DNA from: Choristoneura fumiferana
Taxonomy: Eukaryota > Arthropoda > Insecta > Lepidoptera > Tortricidae
DNA: 64,000 nt
Reading direction: 5' to 3'
NCBI RefSeq assembly: GCF_025370935.1
Contig: NC_133485.1
Coordinates: forward strand, 8,049,856-8,113,855
Each line of letters opens with the position of its first letter. Position 1 is the first letter of the stretch. The position numbers and the translations under genes are program-made. The notes under the pieces are model-generated. The model ran no database searches and had not been told where the DNA came from. It saw only the letters and a list, made by a program, of their open reading frames with translations. Of the stretch, positions 10,228 through 22,000 are shown one piece after another.

Positions 10228-13200
10228 TTATTTGTTATCGTTGCTTCCATGTATTATTTTCAAAAGCTCACGTCGTGTGTCTTCCGTTTCCACTAATTTT
10301 CGCCGTAACTTGAGCATTATCGCTTTATTTCTTTTCTGAAACCAATTCAAAATCTTATCAAAATAAGTAGTTATTATTAAAAAAAATATTTTTTTGCTGA
10401 CTGTACGAGATATGTATAATCTAAAGTAGGTACAGATGTAGTGAATAATGTATTGCCATCGTATATTGTCGGAAAAGTTCGTATTTTGAAAATAAAAATA
10501 AAAATGTTTATTCCACACACAATACACACACAATTATTACGACTAAAACAATAAAAATATAAATAGAAATAAGGTTAGAAAAGTATAAAATATAAAAACA
10601 ATAAAAAACAAGCAAACAAAAAAATATATTAAATATTAAATTGTGTGTGAAAAAGGTCCCGCCTCAGCATAAATGCGGACTTTTGGGGTGGAGCCAGCGC
10701 TGGTCTTCCGGCGAGACCATTTAAGTATCTTGCTCTCTCAACTAGCGCACTGAAGTTTACTGAAGCGAAAGCAAGATAAAAACGAACTTATCCGACAAAA
10801 TACGATGGAAAAACATTATTCAATAGATCTGTACCTAGACAACTACCAAGTTTCAAATCGACGCCACTAACCGTTGAATAGCTCCGACTTCATCTTCAAA
10901 ATTTATAATAAGGGGCCATTCATTTATTACGTAAGACGATTTTTGCCAGTTTTTGACCCCCCTCCCCCCCTAATTCGTCTTACGTAATAAATGAATGGCC
11001 CCTAAAAACGCAAAATGAAAAGAAAGAAACAAACAATAGACAACACTACACAAAACAACAATGTTATTAAGTAAGACAGTATAGATAGTATAGTATAGGT
11101 AGTAAAGATAGTATGTGTCATTGGCTCATTGCGGTTGTTGAATCGGACAATGGCTCAGCATAATGCTAAGGACGTTAATTTATACCCGCTGAGCTGGCAA
11201 CGTTGTTAGTTTTTCTCGATTATTCCATAAAAATTGAATGAAAATTAAAAATTTTTTGTAGAACTCTTCTTTAATATACCTATAAGTTAATGTGTCTACT
11301 CCAATAATTATTCGTTATAGACTTTTATTTTCTTTTAAAACCGTTAATAAACATCAATTCGTCTTTAAAGAATATAAAAGTCTATCACGAATAATTTATT
11401 GGCGTAGCGTAGACACATTAACTTATACATATATTAAGAAGAGTTCTATCAGCACATTTTTAATTTCCATTCAATTTCAGCAAGTATAAACGCTCTTACG
11501 AACGCCCCAGTGCTGATTTTCAGCCAGCACCACGCAAAACGCAAAATCAAAACGCGGTGTATAGCATGGTATAGCTATCCATACTTTAAATATGCGGCTA
11601 GTTACCTAGAAGCGACTCTACGTAATAGAGTCATGTGGGTGGGTAAGTGTAGGTACGCAATCCCATACATTTTAAGTCCGAAATGTATGTGATTGATTGC
11701 GTAAACTTACCCACTGCGTACGTTTACCCCACATGCATGACTATACCTATCTTAACCAAAGCACACTCAACTTAAGCTCACCTTTAACACAATACAGGCC
11801 TTTTCAATGGCGTCAGCTTCGGCGTCGACTGTGGCAGCCTCTCGTACGCGCTGCTCGTTCCTTGTGGCTGCCATCTTCTTCTTGTCCCTCGCTATCTCCA
11901 ACTCGTCTGCTTCTTTCTCTCTCAACTCTTTCTCGCGGGTTTCTAGCAGTAGGCGCTCTGAGCAGGAATCAAATTCAACGAGCAGAGGTAAGACTCATTT
12001 TTAGGCACCACATACACCAGAGCTTGTTTAACCTAACAGTGTCTATCAGATGTAAGTACTTATGAGAAAAAACTTGACTCTCTCTAGCACTAGCAGTCCC
12101 TAAGCTAGCTGCGGACGGACGCAAGTACATGGCGAAACCAAAGTCGCGAAACTATAAAATCTACTGCCAGAAGAAAGATAGATAGAGTCCAATCAAAAAG
12201 GTTATCAATTCGGTTGTACTTCGTTCGTCTAGGAATGCTTTCAATTAGGTCCCATAAGCACCAAATCAGGATCTGATGATTGGTTCCTAGGGAAATCGTG
12301 GGAACTCTTCAAATATTGTAGGAATGCCTATGGTGATTTCGATATATTTAGGAGTAACTCATGCATTTGCTCTTGAAAATCATCATTTGGTGAAGTGGAA
12401 CTGATGATGAAGACAAGTGAAGACCACTGTTGACCACCGGAGTTAGGTACGCATTGCGCGTGCGCGTGTTGCAGCAGCCGCCGAGTCGCGTTGCTCCGAA
12501 GACGAAGGGCTACGGATTAGCCCGAAACATGTCGGGCTAAACTCGATTTAGGACGTGAGCTATCCGGGTTTTCTTTGTCTACGCTACGCCGATAAATTAT
12601 TCGTGATAGACTTTTATATTCTTTAAAGTCTATAACGAATAATTATTGGAGTATAGGAAGGTATATTAGGAAGAGTTCTATAATTTTTTTTTAATTTTCA
12701 TTAAGTTTTATTATATTTAATATGTGTGTCTCACGGTAATTTCATGTTCAATTTAAGCTCATCGTTATTCAAATGATGAAATGGAACGGGTGATACGTGA
12801 TGACCACACCAGGACTCCTCAATACCTAATGAACGTCTCTGCATCGGAAAAAGCAATTTTTCGTAAATGGTGACGAGCAGTTGACATTCAACTATTGTAT
12901 CCTAGATCTTTTACACTAAAAAACGTGAAAATTTTTTTTAACAAAAAATATAACAGACTACAAAAACCATGAAAGAAATTAATAAGGAGTAAGTAATTGA
13001 AGGTAATACTCAGTTGTAGGTGAGGTAGACGATTATAAGGTTCACTCCTGCTGGGTCGTGCTGTGGCACCGACTTCAGACTGGTAGAAAGTTATTTTCAT
13101 GGTTTTTTGTAGTCTGTTCTATTTTTTGTTAATACCAGACTTCTAGTGCGTCTGTGGTGTTACCTGGTAATTATCCACTGACTGGTACGCGAGATACGAG

Positions 13201-15290
13201 TATTTGTATAATAGGTATAGCGCGAGATTTCCCTGAGAGAATATTGACTGAGTAACGTGACAAACATCCAAGCCGTGATCAAGCGTGCGGTATTTTGAAA
13301 ACCCCCCCTCACCCGTGACCGGATCACATATTCGTAGTAAGTGTGGGTACTGGGTAAGTACGGTTCCTAATACTTATTTTATTGTTGATAGAACACATAC
13401 CCTTGTTGAATAGTTCGTTGAATCCTTTTTCGTGAACATTTAAATTGTGAATGTGACTGTTAACTTTACTCCTCTCCGATGCCGTGCAAATTCCAATCAT
13501 GGCTAGTTGATGGCGCGCATTCGAGATTTGCCATTTTGACTCCTAGAAACAAGAAATAGTTTCTACTTAGGACCGGTACAGACGGACAGCATTGTATTGC
13601 AGTTGGAACGACTGCATTACGACCGTGCAGCCAGCTTGCAGTCGGTGTGCGGTTGATAGGACTGCATGGCAACAGTAAGCGGGCTGCATAGTCGGTTTGC
13701 AGTTTTGATGCAGTTACATCAACTGCAGCAAAACTGCACTCGAACTGCCATTTTGCAGCTAGGTTGCAGTATAAATTCTGTCCGTGTGTACCGGCCCTTT
13801 AGGTAGGTATGTCAAAATATGCAGGGGTGACCAACCGGTCGATCGTGGCAGGACTGTTTCTTTATAAAGGCACGCCACAAATCCTTGCCCAGGATCCCCG
13901 ACCCCGACCTCACGAGGGCCCCTAATGTCAGATATATTTTTATTATCTGCCATTGATACTTTCACTCACTGTTCTTTCACTGTGCAAAGTGGCTTGCTTT
14001 CATCACGAAGTGCAGCATCCGGCCAAAAAATGGTCAAAACAAGTATGACTATTAAGCCCAAACACCAAAGTTATACTTATTACTTTATTGCAGATTTAAA
14101 ATTTGAGGGTTTCCCTCGATTCCTCTAGGATCCCAATGAGCCTTGGTGACAATGGAACCACCTTGGAAGTATAATGTCCTTTAGAACAGAAAAGAGTTTT
14201 GAAATTTGGCCCACAATTGGCGGAGTTATCGCGTAAAAAAACAAACAATAAACATACAGACGAATTGAGAACTCCTCCTTTTTTGAAGTCGGTTGAAAAT
14301 ATATATACAGGTTCAATTTAAATAAAACCTAAAGTTTGATAACACACACGTGATTTAATGAGTCATCTCATGCACGCTGCTGCGCGGTCAAAAATCTCCG
14401 AGGTTTGAAAAAATATTTATTATTTAATTATCGTCTCAATACTTATGGCGTAGGATTAAAAATCCGGGTTTAGGTATAGTAAGTATATATCTTAGGTTAG
14501 TTCTTTTTTATGTATGTAAACTCATAATTGTACAAGGTTAGTTAACATTGTTTTTAAATAAATTTCACTATAAAAAGTAAGTATATCAAATTTACAAGGA
14601 AAATTATATATAACGGCTAAGATTGCTTGAGAATTATTGGTAGTTTAAAGGGCTGTTTCACCATCCATTGATTAGTGCTAACTGACGGTTAAATGCGATG
14701 CCGTCTCTATTTGTTATGTTCGAATAGACGGAGACGGCATCACATTTAACCGTCAGCTAACACTAATCAATGTATGGTGAAACAGCCCCTAAGATTAAAT
14801 AAAAACCTAAGGTATAAAATATACCTAAACTTAAAAGATTTCGTACACAATACGAAATCATATTAAATAACGTATAATATTAAGTACTAGATTTTTTCAT
14901 AATTGCTGCGGAACCTTATCTTGGGCGTGTCTAAGGCGCGTCCGACACGCTCTCGGCCGGTTTTTCATTCTTTTCTGTGGGAACTACTAACTGGAATCAC
15001 TCGAAGTGGGGCAATAAGGTGAGTTTATACTCACCTCCAAATTTTTAAATAAAAATTGCAATTCTGACTTGATCGTTGAAAGCTCGTTACAAAGATAACT
15101 TGCTGCAACACGAAGATTGCTTGCATCTCTTTCTGTGCGTAATTTATGTTTGGTTACTGAAATGTTCGAAGTCAAAAATCAATTTGAAGCGTCATCACCA
15201 TCACATCAATAATTGGCTGGCAATCGGGCAATTCAATTTAAACTTACTGGATTTCAAGTCGGACTTCAAATTACGTATTTTTTCCTCCAT
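10228..15290 (-). CDS. Small coiled-coil protein of unknown function (4 exons, 148 aa)
   Basis: I assembled this gene from splice sites: coding exons 15,290-15,248, 15,156-15,035, 11,955-11,782 and 10,335-10,228 on the minus strand. All junctions are GT/AG and phases agree (1, 0, 0), giving one open frame of 148 residues that starts MEEKIRNLK and ends HGSNDNK. The product is almost wholly charged alpha-helix: exon 3 reads as heptad-like Glu/Lys/Arg (LLETREKELREKEADELE), exon 4 is basic. No signal peptide, membrane segment or catalytic motif is seen. I do not recognise the family; a structural coiled-coil subunit (cytoskeletal, ciliary or centrosomal) is a guess. The exon 3 acceptor is an AGAG doublet; the second AG keeps the frame, while the first gives an early stop. 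The gene runs head-to-head with SREK1. Confidence 0.7.
10911..11003. repeat. Palindromic MITE, AGGGGCCATTCATTTATTAC arms
   Basis: The 36-bp left arm from 10,911 is the reverse complement of the right arm ending at 11,003. The loop holds a C-rich run. It lies in the last intron of the coiled-coil gene. Confidence 0.8.
11171..11495. repeat. Long palindromic MITE, copy 1
   Basis: About 325 bp reading as one large inverted repeat: the left half (TTTATACCCGCTGAGCTGGC onward, then AGACTTTTATTTTC) returns as reverse complement in the right half, ending near TATAAACGCTCTT. A second, better preserved copy is at 33,267-33,584, and a fragment of the centre at 12,585-12,690. Confidence 0.75.
12231..12925. 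repeat. Dispersed repeat family A, copy 1, interrupted by a MITE fragment
   Basis: 12,231-12,450 and 12,740-12,925 match 19,264-19,480 and 19,540-19,720 in the same order (for example AGACAAGTGAAGACCACTGT in both). In this copy the two halves are separated by about 290 bp that include a GC-rich block and a piece of the long palindromic MITE. Non-coding, in an intron of the coiled-coil gene. Confidence 0.7.
13570..13799. repeat. TIR element with dense CTGCA/TGCAG motifs
   Basis: The ends (GACCGGTACAGACGGACAG from 13,571 and CTGTCCGTGTGTACCGGCCC ending about 13,797) are inverted repeats. The interior is packed with TGCAG and CTGCA in both orientations. About 230 bp, no coding capacity: a non-autonomous DNA transposon with subterminal repeats. 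Confidence 0.7.
14649..14790. repeat. Palindromic MITE family B, copy 1
   Basis: Arms GGGCTGTTTCACCATCCATT and its complement flank an inner stem around GATGCCGTCTC. The same ~142-bp palindrome occurs at 47,373-47,516 inside a Pabp2 intron. Confidence 0.85.
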
Positions 15291-16048
15291 CACTTGTGGT
15301 TTTAAAGTAATAATAATTTAGAAATTTTATTGTCTTTAAGCTATTAATTGACGAATAATTATTTCACTGCTCATTCTGCTTTTTGAACAGTAGATTCTAC
15401 CTACTTTGCCGCCATTTTCTACTACATCCGTCATTTTAAAGACATCAACACATTACTATTATCCTGTCTTACAACTAAAAATAATTCCACTAACATCCAT
15501 CATTATAAAAGTCGCATAATAAAATCATAGGTAAATACAACTTAAAATATTTACAATTTATTTCTTTATTAAACCTGAAAAAGGTTTAAACAACTGTTTA
15601 AAAAAAAATGACTGTTTATACTTTACCTCAAACAGTCTCTGTTCGTACATTGCTAGAACTTCTTAATTTCGTATTGTGCCGTCCCGCTCACAAATAATGG
15701 AGTTAAATACGCGAGTAAGCGGAAGGAATGGTATGATAGAAAAATTGAATAACCCCGCAGTTTGGTGTTGAAGTGTTGAACCTTTGGTTTGAACGTTGAA
15801 CCGTCGGCATCTAGAAGTACCGTTTTTGTCTTTGACTGGACTTACATTCTTTTCTTTTCTTATCTTTATCTGTGGGCTAGGCTTGTAAGAAAAGAATGGT
15901 GCTCGTCGCGTGTTGTTTTTGTTCACGAATAATCTGGTACAATTAATATGGGTAAGGGTCGGTTTCAATTAAGGAAAATGTAATAGCGACCTATATTTAT
16001 GTTAATAAACAGTACAATTTTAGAATTCTGATGTGTAAATCATCGAAA
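15291..16048. promoter_or_regulatory. Shared head-to-head promoter region, coiled-coil gene / SREK1
   Basis: Only about 760 bp separate the two divergent start codons (15,290 on minus, 16,049 on plus), so both promoters and 5' UTRs must lie here unless upstream non-coding exons exist. I see no clear TATA box for either gene. The minus-strand frame at 15,663-15,968 has no recognisable features and is probably chance. Confidence 0.45.
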
Positions 16049-19000
16049 ATGGTGTCCGGCAGCACGAGGGTGATACAAGTCACCAACATCGCTCCTCAGG
16101 CGACGAAGGATCAAATGCAGACCTTGTTCGGGTATTTGGGTAAAATTGATGATATAAGACTGTACCCAACTATTCGGGATGTCTCCTGCCCCGTACAATC
16201 GCGTATTTGTTACGTGAAATACTATGATTCGGCGACGGTGAATGTCGCGCAACATATGACAAACACAGTGTTCATAGACCGGGCTTTGATCGTAATTCCT
16301 ATGCAGTCTGGTGAGATTCCGGATGAACACCGAGCGTTGGAGATGTCTAACAACGGTACGCTCGTGCCGGGGCTCAGTTCCGTCGAACCTAGACTTCCCG
16401 CGCACATCATTAACACCCTGGAAGGAGTCCCGCCTAGTCAAGTGATACAGTCACATGACCCTAAGCTTGCTGCAGCAGGATTGCCGCCTTATCCGCCGGT
16501 TCCAGCGACTTACGACTCAAGAAAGATTGAAGAAATTAGGCGGACAGTTGTTGTGAGTGATGCAGACAACTTGAACTACATGCAGTTAATTGAACACTTT
16601 GGTCAAGCAGGAGAAGTAAAATACGTGCGCTACGCTGACCGAGAAGCTGATCAGAAGAAGTATGTGCTCATTGAAATGACAGAGCAAGAGAGTGTTCTAA
16701 AAGCATTGCAATTGAATGGTTCTGTTGTTGATGGACATACTATAAAGGTAAGAAAATACGCTATCACAAATTATTGTAGTCACTACTATACAGTTATATA
16801 GCCTACTAATTGAGAACTGCCTTTGGACCATTGGACCAAATACAGAACATATAAATTTTTTAAATGGATTTTATAACCTCCTTTTTTAAATCAGTTACAA
16901 ATGCGATGTTTTGTATTCCTAGTGAAACTTTTATATATTTGCATGCATAGGTGTGGTGCATTAGGTCAATTCCAGGGTAGGCAGCTGCTAGTTTGCACAG
17001 CAGCACCACATTGCAACCACCCACAGCAGGGTAAATACTATTTACCCTGCTGCCTACTAGTACTCAATGCACACCATTGATAATAACAGTCTGCATGTTC
17101 TCTAGTTCTATGAAAAATGTAATGTTCTTAATTAGTGGGATAGGCAGGACTGGGGGCAGAATATGAGAATCAAAGTTTGTATTGTAAGGTCCCTCTCACT
17201 CGCATAATAAATGATATACAAAAATTTAATTTTGCACTTCATGTATATGTGTTGATGTTTTCAGTAATACAAATAGGTGATAAAGCTTCATTACTAGTCA
17301 TATCAGGCTGATTATACTAACCATATTTCTTTGTTTCTATCAATTTCAACATACCTAGTGCTTGGTAAATTCAGAATCTGTCTGCATGTAGCCAGAGGGA
17401 GGGTTGGTTTGGGTTATTCAAAATATTATTGTGATGCATAGATGTGCTTGTGATGTATAGATATGCGTAGTGAATATCACTATTAAAACTTTGCTATGCC
17501 AGTGCTACCTGGTAATTAATTTTTTGTTTTCATTGAAAGAAGTATTTTGCCTTATTTTACAATGTATGTAATTAATTAAAATATATACTTAACTACCTAA
17601 CTACGTACACAACTAGCAATAATTGTGAAAGTTTCTTTAGAAACTGACTTGCACAATAGCTTGCATTTGAATTTCTTTATACACATTATAAATACACAGC
17701 TGTCACTTCATTTTCAGGTGTTCCATTCTACTCAAGCTATCTCCAAGCCTCAAACTAAAAGCAACGAAGCTGCCCAGCGTGAGATTGAGGAAGCCATGTG
17801 CCGTGTGAAAGAAGCACAGAACCTGATCTCAGCTGCTATTGATCCTGTTATTGGACTCCTTTCTAAGGATAAAAGAAGGTTTGCATCTAAGTCTTCCTCT
17901 ATGACAGTATTTCCCGAAAAATGGTCCAAAATTAATAACCATAAAAATATACAAACAACAAGGTAATATTTTTTTGTTATTGAACTAGGGTTCCGCTAGG
18001 CAAGGTATAATCAATTAGGGTTCCGAGGCAAAAAATAATAATTCAGAACCTCTGCTCTATGAAATTGCGTTGTTTTAAACTTAGGACCAAGCAGGGTCCA
18101 CAAATCTTGATTGAGTAAGAAGATCACTCTTCTCATGTAATATAGTATTCATATTGCTGGTATTGGCTGTGTGCACGACATCAGCGCCACCTAGCGTCCG
18201 CAAGTTTGTCGGCTCAGCAGGGCTACTACCAAACTCGAAGTTCGTATCGTACCGTCGCTTTCGCTCTCGTATTAAATAGTACAAGTGTCAGAGGGACCGC
18301 ACGACACGAACTTAGAGTTTCGAGTTTCGTAGCAGTCCTGCTGAGGTTCTGACGTTTTGAAATTTCATTGCGAGATTGTGACAATAATCAAACCTATTGC
18401 ATATTCATTTATAATACAAAATTACTGTGATACCGTGATTAGGTTGGACTGAATTCATTTTTGATCATTTACATACATTGTTATCGCGGGAGCAAAAACA
18501 AAAAAGAACAGATATAACAGAATTTCTATTTACTAAAAACGGATATATTTTGCCTACAAATTCCATTGCATCTCAGAAGTTGAAATTTTGAGTTAAAAAG
18601 TCGTTCCACAGAAGATTTTGTTTGACGGAAACTAACTTAGCACCTAGAACAATATAATTTTGTATCGCGAGCCTGTAATTTGGGATAATCCTTTATCCAC
18701 AAATTCATCGCACGTTTTTTGAGTTCGCGGCATTTTTAAAAGCACTCGGTAATTATGTTGTGAACCCAGTTGTTGTTGTTGTTTCTTTAAAAAATATGGC
18801 TCTAATATGAGAGGTAATAGTGGATGAACGAAACACTTTTTGATTAAATTTTCCTTATCTCATTTAATTTTAACGACCATACATCGTTATCGCGGGAGCA
18901 AAAATGATATGACAGTACTGAAAAGTTATGACAAGCAAGTGAATAAGCATAACAGAAGTGACACTTATATTCAGCTACATTTTATGCCTACAGGTTCAAG

Positions 19001-22000
19001 TCTTATTCACATTCCTTTTATAATCAGACCTCCATACTTGACTTGATTACTAGTACAGTCAACGTCATGAATAAGTGATCATTTCTGTACCTTGTTGCTT
19101 TCAGTCATTACACATTTCTGTATGGCTTTTCAAACATGATGTTAAAGTGACAAGGTACAAAAGTAATCACTTATTTATGATGTTGACCATACATACTTAA
19201 AAACATTGGAACATAGAACCTCCTCCTTTTTTGAAGTTGGTTAAAAAAAATCGTTTGTATACGAATACTGCAATTAGTTCCCATATGCACAAAATCAGGA
19301 TCGGATGATTGGATCCTAAGGAAATGAAAGGGAACTCTTCAAAAATATTGTAGGGACACCTATGGTATTTTCGATATATTTTGTAGTAACTCGTGCATTT
19401 GCTCTTGAACATCATCATTTGGTGAAGTGGAACTAATGATAAAGACAAGTGAAGACCACTGTTGACCACCGGAGTTAGGTACTACTCAATAACAAGTATT
19501 TCACGAGTTTAATTCCAATTATTTTAACACAGTTGCTAAGCAATTTATGCTCCTCGTAATGCATATGGTGAAATGGATTGGGTGGTGAGGTGAAGCACCA
19601 GGACTCTTCAATAATGAATGTCTCTGCTCTGCATTGGGAAAAGCAATCTTTTGTAAAAGGTGATGAGCAGTTGACATTAACTATTGTATCTTATATTATT
19701 CACACTAAAATACATGAAAAAAAAATATATCAAATATCAACGAAAAACTTTCAATAATGGTGGTTTATTTGAGTTTAGCTGTCAGAAAAATAAAGACTGT
19801 TTGTTTGTACCTATTCTTTGGGCGATACAGAAAAGAAGAAAGTATGGAGAGGGGTGAGGAAACTGTCATTTACATTATGTGAGCCATAGACCACTGACTT
19901 GATTTTTTGCATAATACTGACCATCTCCAACTAATAATGTATTTGAACATTTTTGAATATAAATCTAATTTTACGACTGCTTACTAGTGGAAAGTGATCC
20001 CTACACGTTTTAAATTGTTCCTGCACCATTTCATAACAGACGTTGGCATGATAATTTTTAGCTATTCACAATCAAAAATTCAAAAATTTGACGTGAGCTC
20101 ACTAAACTTGCAATAGTAGATTGATAACCAAGGGTGGAAAGTGACCCATTTCACCCGAGATATTTCTGCCGAACGAAGAAGTTTGACCTTTATTACTTAT
20201 TTATATATATTCCATCTCTTTCTTTCACATTTCACGAATGACTTCCATCTCTTCTTAACCTAACTAAAGAATGAGATGGAATATGTTCGTGACGTAATAA
20301 AGATCAAATTTATTTCTTGTTTCAAACGGAAATTCGGCGTTCAACCTCCAGTGTTGTATATTTAAGCTCCTTGGTCACAACGTGCATCTAGATGGCCATG
20401 CCGAAACATGAAGAAAAAGTGTCATTGACGTAACTCAATTATCTTCGACTCCGTGGCTAATCGAAAAATTAAAAAAAATACTTTCCACCCTAGAGATGAA
20501 AACGCAATTTTCCACCCGGCTATCTACCCATGAAAATTAAACTTTTCGAACAGGAGAGATGAAAAATAAATGTCAGTCTAAATTAAATGACGCGCATGTG
20601 CACCTTAGCGCAGGACACACTTAGGACACATTTTCCATGTTTATAACGCAGTTACGCTTCCCGACTTATTATTTATTTGTAGTTTACAGTACATGCAGTC
20701 ATGTAGTGTAAAACAGAATTTGGTCTGTGAATTACGAAAGTAATACACATTAATTGATTAAACGAAAACGAGACTTCCATATGAACTTTTAGTGCCAGAG
20801 TACAGCTTGCAACATATCGTAAAGGTTATAGCTAACGCTGCATCTAGATATTATTTAGTTTTTTGTAGAAAATGAGAATAATACACTTTTACAGATCGCG
20901 GTCCCGGTCTCGGTCGCGGCGGCGGTCACGGTCGCGCTCCCGGCGCTCGCGCTCGCGGCACCGCGGCGGTGGCAAGCGCTCACGCTCCCGCTCCCGCCAC
21001 CGCTCGCGCCGCTCCCGCTCGCGCCACCGCCACCGCACCAGGTAATACGAACCATTACAACTACCACACTATGCCACCCACGTCTTACCCTACCGGGCAC
21101 ACGCTTAATTCTTGCTATGAATTGCTGGTTTATAATAACCCCTTTCCAGGCATAGTGCATATCGCATATCGCTATATGCACTATGCCTGGAAAAGGAAAA
21201 GCAATATTCGACCTTGCTAAATTTATAATATGGCACAAAATCAATTGAAGTCGTTAAAATTATTATTCGTTTTTAAATTTATCCCTCATAGGTAAACAAT
21301 ATAAAACAAGGATTCATTTTGTGGTAGCGTATCTAAATTAACGGGGCCTAGAAAAGGGTTATTCGACTTCCATGATTTAATCCAGACTTGCATACCTTGT
21401 AAAAAAATACTTTTTCATCACACTTGCTCGTAAACAGTGTCATAACATGCAGGCTACCTTGCTTGCAACCCCCCAAATAAAACCCTCGACCTTAATGTGC
21501 TTGTCATTAAGCCCGTGGTCGGTAAATGAGTCATTGCGCGTACAAATTTTCTTGTCATGAAGCCCAAGGTCGGTCGCATGAGTCAGTGCCCGTACTGATG
21601 GTGCGGCGCGCGCTGCTGCAGGACAACATGCACACGCGGCTCAGGCACATGATGCGGAAGGGGGAGGGCAGCGCTGCCAAGAGCGCAGCCTAAGGTATCG
21701 CCAATATTTGGAACAATTATATTGTTTCTTTTAGAAATAAATAAATTACTCGCAAATGTGATGAAAAACATTGTATGTCGCACGGGCGGTACTAGAATTA
21801 CGAACATCGACTCATTAAAGCCCTCAGTCTTCGACTTCGGGCTTCTAATAGACTCTCGTTCGTAATTCCTTATTTACCGCCCTTAAAACACAATGTACTA
21901 TTCTCCAATATGCTTGGAAATGTCCGCCTAACTGTCGCAGACATAGTACAAGAAGTTCTTCCTTATAGACGGCCGGGAAATTGTATGAAATTCCATTACC

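Noticed and set aside
11697..12065. Plus-strand frames with a hydrophobic stretch that looked like a signal peptide
   Set aside because: They are opposite exon 3 of the minus-strand coiled-coil gene, which has proper splice sites and phase.
15663..15968. 101-residue minus-strand frame upstream of the coiled-coil gene
   Set aside because: No domain or splice link, and it sits in the head-to-head promoter interval; probably chance.
16031..16048. Upstream in-frame ATG for SREK1
   Set aside because: It would add MCKSSK; ATG 16,049 has the stronger Kozak context and matches the usual N-terminus, so the upstream ATG is considered less likely, though not excluded.
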